Shown: positions 9,449-16,216 of the stretch, piece after piece
Numbering within the stretch: the first letter of the stretch is position 1
Layout: each line of letters opens with the position of its first letter
From: an uncultured Eubacteriales bacterium
GTDB taxonomy: Bacteria > Bacillota > Clostridia > Lachnospirales > Lachnospiraceae
Direction of reading: 5' to 3'
Assembly (NCBI GenBank): GCA_900549105.1
Contig: URND01000009.1
Coordinates: forward strand, 1-47,538
Length of the DNA: 47,538 bases
The notes under the pieces: model-generated
What the model was told of the DNA's origin: nothing
The model's database searches: none
Seen by the model: the letters and a program-made list of their open reading frames with translations, nothing else
Translations under genes and position numbers: made by a program

Positions 9449-10723
9449 CTATTCCACTTCCACCTCTGAAAACATATCAAAATATCCCACCGTATTCTGT
9501 GAGCTAAGTACAGAGATACTGCAGACATCATATAGTCTATGATACACATGAAAGTCTCCATCACGGTAGCCTGTACATCCAAATGAGAACAAATATTCTG
9601 CTCCCTGCAGATTCATAACCTGTCTGAACGTCACAATACATTCTTCACCCGCATGTTTTTCAGGAATTTCTATTTTTTCATACATTGTATTCGTGCCGGC
9701 AATTTCGGTTCCTCTCATATCCTTAATTGTAAATGCCACAATAGGTTCGTTCACTTTTTCGTGAAAACGCACCCGGATTTTTATCGAAAACTGTTCACCC
9801 TTTTCGATAGTGTTCGAAATACGACCTTCATGGTCCAGAACCGCAAAATCAATAATTTCGGCTCGCTTTTCGCCATATTCCAATAATTTAGGATTCAAAT
9901 TCATGGCATCTTTCCATAAATTTGTTAATGTATTTTTATAATTCAATTCTTCTTCATTAATTTCCCGTTTTCCGTCGTCAACATCCTTTGCCAGAATCTG
10001 TTTATATAAATCTACAATCTGTTTCGGGTCACCTTCATTTAATTTTTCACCTTTATTTAACAGAATAACCCGGTCGCAATACTTCGCAACAGCCCCCAGG
10101 TCATGACTTACAAAAAGAATTGTTTTCCCAAGTTTTTTAAATTCTTCAAATTTATGATAGCATTTAGCCTGGAAGAAAACATCTCCAACCGACAGCGCCT
10201 CATCAATAATCAGAATTTCCGGGTCAATATTAATAGCAACTGCAAACGCCAACCGCACAAACATACCACTCGAATAGGTTTTTACCGGCTGATAGATAAA
10301 GTCCCCAATATCGGCGAACTCCAAAATATTATCAATTTTTTTGTCGATCTCTTCCCTGGAAAACCCGGTCATAGTTCCATTTAAATAAACATTTTCCAAA
10401 CCGGAATATTCGCCGTTAAAACCGGCTCCAAGCTCTAGCAGAGCAGAAATGCGACCGTCAACAATCACTTCACCCTTTGTAGGATTTAAAACACCGGTAA
10501 TAATTTTTAAAATCGTTGATTTCCCTGAACCGTTTGTCCCGATAATACCAACCGTCTCTCCGCGATTTACCTCAAAATTAACATCCTTAAGCGCATAATA
10601 TTCCCTATGCAGTTTTTTCCTTGAAAAACCTAAAGATTCTTTAAGCCTGTCTGTCGGCTTATCATATAAGCGATAGACCTTTTCCAAATGCTTTACCTGT
10701 ATCGCTGCCTCTTTATTTTCCAT
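9449..10723 (-). CDS. wzt: Polysaccharide ABC exporter ATPase with Wzt-type carbohydrate-binding C-terminal domain
   Basis: Residues 1-245 form the ATPase: Walker A GTNGSGKST (62-70), signature SSGM (151-154), Walker B LIIDE (171-175) and H-loop His207. Residues about 270-424 match the Wzt C-terminal beta-sandwich, including E-K-R-A-E-I, a V-x-D-x-x-G segment and GTEIAGTNT. In Gram-negative O-antigen exporters this domain recognises the chemically capped chain end, so its presence together with the methyltransferase and kinase genes implies cap-dependent export. TagH-type teichoic acid ATPases lack this domain. The gene pairs with the permease 22 bases upstream. The gene symbol is by function and domain layout. 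Confidence 0.92.
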   Translation of the reverse strand: MENKEAAIQVKHLEKVYRLYDKPTDRLKESLGFSRKKLHREYYALKDVNFEVNRGETVGIIGTNGSGKSTILKIITGVLNPTKGEVIVDGRISALLELGAGFNGEYSGLENVYLNGTMTGFSREEIDKKIDNILEFADIGDFIYQPVKTYSSGMFVRLAFAVAINIDPEILIIDEALSVGDVFFQAKCYHKFEEFKKLGKTILFVSHDLGAVAKYCDRVILLNKGEKLNEGDPKQIVDLYKQILAKDVDDGKREINEEELNYKNTLTNLWKDAMNLNPKLLEYGEKRAEIIDFAVLDHEGRISNTIEKGEQFSIKIRVRFHEKVNEPIVAFTIKDMRGTEIAGTNTMYEKIEIPEKHAGEECIVTFRQVMNLQGAEYLFSFGCTGYRDGDFHVYHRLYDVCSISVLSSQNTVGYFDMFSEVEVE

Positions 10724-10744
10724 AAGTCATCCTCTTTACTATGA

Positions 10745-12112
10745 TTATAAAACATCCGCAAAATGTACTTTTAACCGTTTAAATACCGTTGTTCCTATTG
10801 CCAATAATATAATGGTTATAACCCAGAAATATATGTTTATGGCAAATCTATCCCAAACCCAAACGCCTTCATACAATGACTGCCTGTATCCCGACACAAT
10901 ATAGTACATCGGATTAATCTTAAAAATCCACTGCCATTTCGCTGGTGCAATCCCAATATCCCACAAAATCGGCATTGACCAAACCCCTACCTGCAAAATA
11001 ATCATGATAATTTGAGTTAAATCCCGGAAAAACACAACAATTGCACTGGTTGTATAGCAAATAGCCAGCACAAATACAAACATCGCAAAAGCATAATATA
11101 TAATTTGTATAATATGAATATCCGGAATATAGCCGTAAACAATAAATACAAAAATCGCAAAAGCCACAAAACAGATGTGGACAAACATTGCAGATATTAA
11201 CTTTACTATCGGTAAAATACTGATTTTAAAAACTACCTTTTTTACCAGATAACTGTATTCCAACAGCGCACCTGTTCCGGCCCCCAAAGCTTCCTGAAAA
11301 TAAAGCCATGGAACCATACCTCCAATTAAGTACAATGTAAATGGTATATTCTGAGTGGTACCGCTTTTAAATCCCACCGTAAAAACCATAACATAGACCA
11401 TAATCGTTACCACAGGCTGGATAAACGCCCAAACAATGCCCAGATATGAGCCTGCATATCTTGTTTTAAAATCATTTTTAGCCAGATTCAAAATAAGTTT
11501 TCGGCTACCCCAGATTTCGGCCGGTAACGTAAGATACTCTTCTTTTCTTCTTAAAAACATCAGAAACACAATGTCAAAGAATAAAGCAGCTAATATATTA
11601 ATCACATAGTCTTTTATCAATACCGATTTCGCAATTTGAGTTTCAAAAGCCGAAAAATCACATTGGGTTATAATATAAGGGTCTTCATCCACCGCCTGAA
11701 ACTTAATTCCTGAATCAGAAATCTCAAAATCAGAAATTGAATTCAAGGCATTTTTCTCGGAAAGTACAAACTTTAACGAAAGTACTTCATCTTTATATGA
11801 ATATGTGATATCCGTAACTTCCCAATCTCCCTCATCATCTCCAAAATCATACCTTAAATATTTTGTATTTACATCAATATCAAAAGACAATGTCTGCTGC
11901 GCATTTACTTCTTTATATTCCTGATTAACGCTAGCCGAAAACTCCTCTGTCATACTCGGAAATAACTGTACAACCCCCTCTTCCGAGCCTTTAACAGTCA
12001 TTAATAATGTAATATTCCCTTTTATCGGGCTTCTGTGGGTCAATATAATGATGTTTAAAACAACCATCATGAAACACAATAACCCTATTAGTATTTTTTT
12101 CTTCTTCGACAT
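10745..12112 (-). CDS. wzm: Polysaccharide ABC exporter permease with N-terminal extracytoplasmic domain
   Basis: This 455-residue protein ends in a Wzm/TagG-type ABC-2 permease (about 200-455): SRKLILNLAKNDFKTRYAGS, then several membrane helices. Wzm proteins are usually about 260 residues. The extra 190 residues comprise one membrane segment (about 5-25), a soluble and probably external beta-rich region (about 28-165) containing LRYDFGDDEGDW, and a second membrane helix (about 168-187). The LRxD-x-G pattern resembles a segment of the kinase-like protein two genes downstream (VRIDPGEHP), so a shared beta domain is possible. The ATG has a GGAG 9 bases upstream. Its partner is the adjacent Wzt-type ATPase. 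The permease call is firm; the role of the N-terminal part is unknown. Confidence 0.9.
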   Translation of the reverse strand: MSKKKKILIGLLCFMMVVLNIIILTHRSPIKGNITLLMTVKGSEEGVVQLFPSMTEEFSASVNQEYKEVNAQQTLSFDIDVNTKYLRYDFGDDEGDWEVTDITYSYKDEVLSLKFVLSEKNALNSISDFEISDSGIKFQAVDEDPYIITQCDFSAFETQIAKSVLIKDYVINILAALFFDIVFLMFLRRKEEYLTLPAEIWGSRKLILNLAKNDFKTRYAGSYLGIVWAFIQPVVTIMVYVMVFTVGFKSGTTQNIPFTLYLIGGMVPWLYFQEALGAGTGALLEYSYLVKKVVFKISILPIVKLISAMFVHICFVAFAIFVFIVYGYIPDIHIIQIIYYAFAMFVFVLAICYTTSAIVVFFRDLTQIIMIILQVGVWSMPILWDIGIAPAKWQWIFKINPMYYIVSGYRQSLYEGVWVWDRFAINIYFWVITIILLAIGTTVFKRLKVHFADVL

Positions 12113-12134
12113 TAATCGTTCTCCTTCAATATTT

Positions 12135-13076
12135 TTAACACCATATTAATTGCATAACCCTGCGAATCAGGCCATGCTTAAAAACATGATATTTAAAATA
12201 AACTCTATATTTTTGAATTCGACTTTTATCGACCAATTGACTATATTGCCAAATCATCTGCTTCTCCCGCACAGGCTCTTCTTCAAATATATCTTTATAC
12301 AACATAAACAAATATCCTGCCTGTTCCATAGAATCCTTCATATCCTTCTGAAATTGGCTCTTCCCTCTTCGAAATCTCTGATACATATAAGCAAAACTAT
12401 TAGCATTCATGGCGCCGACAGAATTTTTCTCATGCTGCCGATACTGTATCATCGTCTCCCTCAACAGGGCTGCTTTGCCAAATGATACTGCCACCAATCC
12501 TGCAAAATGGTCATGCATAACGATTTTTTCAACACTTGTAACTTTTTTTAGCATATCGCATAACTTGCGATTAATCATCACTGTACATCCGGTAATATTA
12601 TTCTGTATTAACAGGTGCTGCAAACTTATATTGCCTGGCAAATTCATATAATGCAAAAAAGATTTATCAAGTTGATTCCCTTTTGCATCAACAACTTCTA
12701 AATCCGTAGCAACCAATATGGGAATATTTTCCCCATTTTTCTTCTTAAGCTGTCTCATTTTTCGCAATGTTATTTCTATTTTGTTTCTTTTCCAGATATC
12801 ATCCTGGTCGCAAAACATTATATACTTGCTTTTGGCATCGTGCAACAGTTTGAAAAAATTAGCCTTTGCAGAGCCTGTTCGCTCTTTATTGATGATGACA
12901 GAAATCTTTTCAGGGTACATGACCTCGTATTTTTGTAATATCGCCGCTGTCCCATCCGTCGAGCAATCATCCCGCACAAACAAATGCCACTTTGGGTAAC
13001 TCTGATTTATAATCGAATTTAGTTGTTCTTCCAAAAAAGCTTCTCCATTATAGGTTGCCATCAATATATCAATCAC
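12135..13076 (-). CDS. GT2 glycosyltransferase, RgpB-like
   Basis: The 313-residue protein opens with IDILMATYNGEAFLEEQLNSI and carries VRDDCSTDGT and the FCDQDD metal-binding motif, typical of GT2 enzymes of the RgpB/rhamnosyltransferase kind. No membrane helices are obvious. The start is a GTG (13074-13076) with only a weak purine-rich stretch upstream, 4 bases after the previous gene, so translation may be coupled. With a rhamnose locus downstream, a dTDP-rhamnose donor is inferred. It probably extends the chain begun by the WbbL-like enzyme upstream. Confidence 0.88.
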   Translation of the reverse strand: MIDILMATYNGEAFLEEQLNSIINQSYPKWHLFVRDDCSTDGTAAILQKYEVMYPEKISVIINKERTGSAKANFFKLLHDAKSKYIMFCDQDDIWKRNKIEITLRKMRQLKKKNGENIPILVATDLEVVDAKGNQLDKSFLHYMNLPGNISLQHLLIQNNITGCTVMINRKLCDMLKKVTSVEKIVMHDHFAGLVAVSFGKAALLRETMIQYRQHEKNSVGAMNANSFAYMYQRFRRGKSQFQKDMKDSMEQAGYLFMLYKDIFEEEPVREKQMIWQYSQLVDKSRIQKYRVYFKYHVFKHGLIRRVMQLIWC

Positions 13077-13080
13077 TCTT

Positions 13081-13842
13081 TTAAAACCGCCATTTCCATT
13101 TTTTAAAATATACTATCATCGACTTTAAAAAAATAAGTATTCCTCTTAATGACCGTACATTATCTCGCTTCCAATCATGATATACATACCCTTCGGGATA
13201 AAAAATAAGCTTTTGATATTTTCTTGCCCGCCTTGATAAATCAGCATCCTCATAATACATAAAAAAATGCCTGTCAAACCCATTTAGCTTTTTGAATAAT
13301 TCAGTACGTATCAAAAAGAAGCATCCCGTACATGAATCAATTTCGGTAGGCTTCTTGAAAACTTCATTTTTTCTTGTATACTCATCTCGATAGTGGTTGA
13401 ATGGTTTAAATTTGCTCATTACAACATAACGAAAAGAAGGGTCTTTTTTAGGCAAAAACTGTTCTGTACCATCCCTGTTTAATATTTTGGGTGTAATCAT
13501 CCCAACTTCCGGATGCATCTCCATATAATTTACCAATTTTTCAATAATATCTTCCTCAAATATAATATCCGGATTAATTACAAGATGGTATTTCGAATGA
13601 ATGATTTTCAACATGCGATTATGCCCGTAACCAAATCCTCCATTATGACTGTTTATTAAAACTTTAACTTCCGGAAATCTGGATTTAATCAAATCTACCG
13701 TCTGATCCTGAGAACAATTGTCTGAAACATATAATTGAAAATCGTCTCTTTTTGTCTCCCTTAAAATAGATTCAATGCACTCCCCGACACAATGGGCATT
13801 ATTATATGTCACGATGCACCCTGTCACCAATATATCTTTCAT
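13081..13842 (-). CDS. GT2 glycosyltransferase, WbbL-like rhamnosyltransferase
   Basis: A 253-residue GT2 enzyme with ILVTGCIVTYNNAHCVGECI, SDNCSQD and a NPDIIFEED strand. The NPD-type motif and short length are typical of the WbbL/RfbF family, which adds rhamnose to a lipid-diphospho-sugar just after initiation. It is the second gene of the operon, directly after the initiating sugar transferase, which fits an adaptor-forming step. The ATG at 13842 has GGAAAG about 10 bases upstream. The assignment to WbbL-like is by motif; substrate is inferred. Confidence 0.86.
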   Translation of the reverse strand: MKDILVTGCIVTYNNAHCVGECIESILRETKRDDFQLYVSDNCSQDQTVDLIKSRFPEVKVLINSHNGGFGYGHNRMLKIIHSKYHLVINPDIIFEEDIIEKLVNYMEMHPEVGMITPKILNRDGTEQFLPKKDPSFRYVVMSKFKPFNHYRDEYTRKNEVFKKPTEIDSCTGCFFLIRTELFKKLNGFDRHFFMYYEDADLSRRARKYQKLIFYPEGYVYHDWKRDNVRSLRGILIFLKSMIVYFKKWKWRF

Positions 13843-13867
13843 ATCTTTTCATCTTTCCGAAGCAATT

Positions 13868-15244
13868 TTATTTTTCATCCTTAAACCGGATAAATTCTAC
13901 TTCCTGCTTTTCTTTAAAAGCCTCTGTGCTGTCTGATTTAAACAAAACAATTAATGTTTGAAATATCAATTTAATATCTTTCCACAAACTATAATTTTCA
14001 ATATACATTAAATCCAAAATCAATTTATCTCTTGGCGAAGTATTATATTTTCCGGCAATCTGCGCATATCCTGTCAACCCGGCTTTTACCCGCAAGCGAT
14101 ATCTGAATTCCGGCAAATCCGCTGTGTAACTATAAACATTTTCCAACATCTCCGGTCGCGGCCCCACCAAACTCATATCTCCTCTGAGTATATTCAAAAA
14201 CTGAGGCAGTTCATCTAAACGAAAACGCCGCAGTATTTTTCCTGCCTTTGTGATCCGAGCATCCCCGTTTACCGAAGAATAGTTAGTTACATTTTCACGC
14301 ATTGTCCGAAATTTGTAAACCTCAAAAATCTTACCATTTTTAGTGGCCCGTTTCTGTTTAAAAAAGACACTGCCGCCATCCGTCATTTTGATACAAACAG
14401 CACAAACCAACCATAAAGGACTGGTAACAATCAATGCAATGACAGAAATAATAACATCCATACCCCGTTTTATAAATCTCTGTTCCAAAGACAGTTCTTT
14501 CACCGTTGCTCCAATCAAAGAGACATCATCCAACACAATATGCTGCGCATTAAACTCCACAATATCCGGAACTTCCGGATTAAAATAGACGTTTCTTGAG
14601 TGGCGATAACAAAACTCCACGATTTCTGTCCGCTCTTTCACCGGAATATCATACATAAAAACTGTATGACATTTTAAAATGGTTTCCAGCAGCTCCGGCT
14701 TTCGATAATCCAAAATATATTCAATATGATATTGTTTTTTGTAATGTGACACTGCCTCATAAACCTGATTTAAAGACTCCTGAGAAGATGTAATAATACA
14801 GCTAATCTCCGGCCGGTTAATCCGAAAATAAAAATAATTTCCAACATATGTCATAATGACAATGCCTACAATTTGAATCAAAATAACCACAAAAAGAAGG
14901 CCAATATTCTCAAATTTTAAAGATGTATTATTGGCCGGATTTGTATTCATAACAGATAACTGAATATATGTCACTACATCAGTAATTATCGTTGCCAATC
15001 CTAATGAATATATAATTGGTTTGCTTTTTCGACGCCCAATATCAAACCTCCCATAAGCAGCTGTCATGCCCAAACCAACGGCAACAAATGTCAAAAGCGT
15101 AACGCCTAAAGTTCTGGATAGCCGCAGCAGCTGAGGATTTGGGATTGCAAAAAATCCTATAAAAGTTCCGAGCAGGAACAGATATAAGAAAGACTTCCAC
15201 AATAAAAATACGCTTTTTTGCAAACTTCGGATGATTTTTTTCAT
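13868..15244 (-). CDS. Polyprenyl-phosphate sugar-1-phosphate transferase (initiating enzyme)
   Basis: This enzyme transfers a sugar-1-phosphate from a nucleotide sugar to undecaprenyl phosphate and so starts the glycan. The 458 residues show about four N-terminal membrane helices (10-130), a cytoplasmic CoA-binding-like middle part, a further hydrophobic segment in KRGMDVIISVIALIVTSP, and a C-terminal catalytic domain with the hallmarks VYKFRTM, DELPQ, NILRGDMSLVGPRPE and GLTGYAQI. It is the first gene of the leftward operon; a promoter lies 37 bases upstream of the start. Which sugar is used (glucose, galactose or GlcNAc type) cannot be told. Confidence 0.93.
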   Translation of the reverse strand: MKKIIRSLQKSVFLLWKSFLYLFLLGTFIGFFAIPNPQLLRLSRTLGVTLLTFVAVGLGMTAAYGRFDIGRRKSKPIIYSLGLATIITDVVTYIQLSVMNTNPANNTSLKFENIGLLFVVILIQIVGIVIMTYVGNYFYFRINRPEISCIITSSQESLNQVYEAVSHYKKQYHIEYILDYRKPELLETILKCHTVFMYDIPVKERTEIVEFCYRHSRNVYFNPEVPDIVEFNAQHIVLDDVSLIGATVKELSLEQRFIKRGMDVIISVIALIVTSPLWLVCAVCIKMTDGGSVFFKQKRATKNGKIFEVYKFRTMRENVTNYSSVNGDARITKAGKILRRFRLDELPQFLNILRGDMSLVGPRPEMLENVYSYTADLPEFRYRLRVKAGLTGYAQIAGKYNTSPRDKLILDLMYIENYSLWKDIKLIFQTLIVLFKSDSTEAFKEKQEVEFIRFKDEK

Positions 15245-15280
15245 ATTCCCTACCCGTTCTTATAACATTATATCTAATGT

Positions 15281-15309
15281 ATTATACTACATTTTATATC
15301 TACAGTCTA
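15281..15309 (-). promoter_or_regulatory. Promoter of the polysaccharide operon
   Basis: On the minus strand a perfect -10 TATAAT (15286-15281) is preceded, after a 17-base spacer, by TAGACT (15309-15304), four of six bases of the -35 consensus. It is well placed to drive the initiating transferase gene (start at 15244) and the operon behind it. Prediction from sequence only. Confidence 0.6.
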
Positions 15310-15325
15310 TAAATTTGTAATATCT

Positions 15326-15340
15326 TGTCAATATTTGACA
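15326..15340. promoter_or_regulatory. Perfect dyad TGTCAA-TAT-TTGACA upstream of the operon promoter
   Basis: Six-base inverted arms with a 3-base spacer lie 17 bases upstream of the -35 element of the polysaccharide operon and 5 bases beyond the recD2 stop codon. It could be an activator or repressor site. The arms also contain a -35-like TTGACA on each strand, but no good -10 follows on the minus strand. The function is unknown. Confidence 0.35.
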
Positions 15341-15344
15341 TGCC

Positions 15345-15541
15345 TCACACCTCATTCAACCACACACTCAGCCCGCTGTATCGCTTCTGTTCCCTCTGGT
15401 TGCGAATCATCTGAGCCACTGTCTGTTCGCTTCCAACAATCGCCACGCATTTTTTTGCCCGGGTAACGGCGGTATAAAGGATGTTTCGGTTGAAGAGGAT
15501 CCGCGGGCCGGTAAGCAGCGGCATAACAACCGCCGGATACT
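15345..15541 (-). CDS. recD2: recD2 3' exon (C-terminal 65 residues of RecD2 helicase)
   Basis: On the minus strand this reads E-Y-P-A-V-V-M-P-L-L-T, then R-N-I-L-Y-T-A-V-T-R-A-K-K and finally S-V-W-L-N-E-V-stop, the usual C-terminal helicase motif VI region of RecD2. It has no start of its own. The first codon is split: G comes from the end of the 5' exon (18953) and AG from 15541-15540, giving Glu and restoring the conserved V-H-K-S-Q-G-S-E-Y-P motif. The frame is open to the TGA at 15345-15347, so the exon is intact and only needs intron splicing. Confidence 0.93.
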
Positions 15542-15599
15542 ATACCGATAGGTAAACCTTGGAATTAAGCTAAAACTTCCTGTTTTTTTGTCAAAACCC

Positions 15600-15628
15600 T
15601 TGTTTTCATTGATAGTTTATGCTACAAT
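15600..15628 (+). promoter_or_regulatory. Promoter of the DUF4180 gene
   Basis: The -35 TTGTTT (15600-15605), a 17-base spacer and the -10 TACAAT (15623-15628) with an extended TGC just before it (15620-15622) form a good sigma-A-type promoter. It points rightward, opposite to the intron transcript, and lies 33 bases before the start codon. Confidence 0.65.
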
Positions 15629-15634
15629 GTAGCA
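15620..15634. promoter_or_regulatory. 15-bp palindrome TGCTACAATGTAGCA over the -10 of the DUF4180 promoter
   Basis: Seven-base arms around a single central A cover the -10 box exactly, a typical place for a repressor operator. The TACA...TGTA core resembles BlaI/CopY-family operators, but no such regulator gene is present in the window. Operator function is inferred. Confidence 0.5.
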
Positions 15635-15660
15635 CGATTCTGTCAAAAGGAGGGATAATT

Positions 15661-16023
15661 TTGACTATTGAGAAAGTTGTGAGAAATAACACCGTCTGCG
15701 CCGTAGTACACAGCGAAGATAAGGTGATAACAGATACTTCTTCTGCTCTTGACTTGTTAATGAGTGCAAAATATGAGGTAGGAACAAAGAATATTGTTAT
15801 CAGTAAATCATTGATTGCCGATGATTTCTTCATTCTTAGCTCTGGATTTGCTGGCGAGATGCTTCAAAAATACATCAATTACGGTGGCCGTATCGCTATC
15901 TATGGCGATTATTCCCACTATACCAGTAAACCTTTGCACGATTTCATTTATGAAAGCAACAAGGGTAGCAACGTTTTCTTCGTGTCTACTCTTGAAGAAG
16001 CAGTTGAAAAACTTGCTAAATAA
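15661..16023 (+). CDS. DUF4180 family protein encoded inside the group II intron
   Basis: A 120-residue soluble protein that I recognise as DUF4180-like: an opening T-I-E-K-V-V, a central S-K-S-L-I-A-D-D-F-F segment, an R-I-A-I-Y-G-D-Y strand, and a closing alpha helix E-E-A-V-E-K-L-A. No enzymatic function is established for the family. The start is TTG at 15661, because an excellent AAGGAGGG lies 6 bases upstream; an in-frame ATG at 15619 lies upstream of the predicted transcription start. It has its own promoter and terminator and runs antisense to the intron and recD2. Being wholly inside domain VI of the intron it would be carried along if the intron moved. Confidence 0.85.
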   Translation: MTIEKVVRNNTVCAVVHSEDKVITDTSSALDLLMSAKYEVGTKNIVISKSLIADDFFILSSGFAGEMLQKYINYGGRIAIYGDYSHYTSKPLHDFIYESNKGSNVFFVSTLEEAVEKLAK

Positions 16024-16041
16024 ATCTCACGTTCCATTTTG

Positions 16042-16070
16042 GCGAGTACTTATCGAGTACTCGCTTTTTT
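16042..16070 (+). terminator. Rho-independent terminator of the DUF4180 gene
   Basis: GCGAGTACT (16042-16050) and AGTACTCGC (16056-16064) form a perfect 9-bp stem with a 5-base loop, followed directly by six T. It lies 18 bases after the stop codon, closing the cargo cistron before the intron domain VI arm resumes. Confidence 0.9.
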
Positions 16071-16112
16071 GGTTCTTTTAATGCTTAATTCGTCCGGCTT
16101 TTCCCCCGGTCC

Positions 16113-16146
16113 ACACCGTGCGTGCGACTTTCACCGCACACGGCGT
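16113..16146 (-). ncRNA. Group II intron domain V
   Basis: These 34 nt fold as the canonical catalytic hairpin. The lower stem ACGCCGT pairs with ACGGTGT, there is a two-base GC bulge on the 3' side, the upper stem GTGCG pairs with CGCAC, and GU/GU pairs close a GAAA tetraloop. It begins with a CGC catalytic triad. Only two bases (GG) separate it from domain VI. The fold is complete, which argues for an active ribozyme. Confidence 0.93.
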
Positions 16147-16216
16147 TCCATCGTTTCACTTAATATCACTTTAACATCACAATTTTACAAGATTTCAGCA
16201 TTTATTCGCCGTAGTG

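Larger units (their letters stand above)
15562..16091. repeat. 9-bp inverted repeat bounding the DUF4180 insert
   Basis: On the plus strand GAATTAAGC at 15562-15570 and its exact reverse complement GCTTAATTC at 16083-16091 enclose the DUF4180 unit. They may be either the distal domain VI stem or the ends of the inserted unit. No target-site duplication directly outside them was seen. Confidence 0.7.
15542..16110 (-). ncRNA. Group II intron domain VI, split by a 512-bp insert
   Basis: The basal helix pairs 5' strand ACCGGGGG (starting at 16110) with the 3' strand CCTATCGGT, leaving the A at 15549 bulged as branch point. Above an A/A mismatch, AAGCC pairs with GGTTT (one G-U pair). Further out GAATTAAGC (16091-16083) pairs perfectly with GCTTAATTC (15570-15562). 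Between these arms, where a small loop would be expected, lie 512 bases (15571-16082) holding the DUF4180 cistron. Pairing was worked out by hand. Confidence 0.75.

Noticed and set aside
15606..15833. 75-codon minus-strand frame inside the DUF4180 unit
   Set aside because: It is the complement of the DUF4180 gene, with no ribosome site or family motif.
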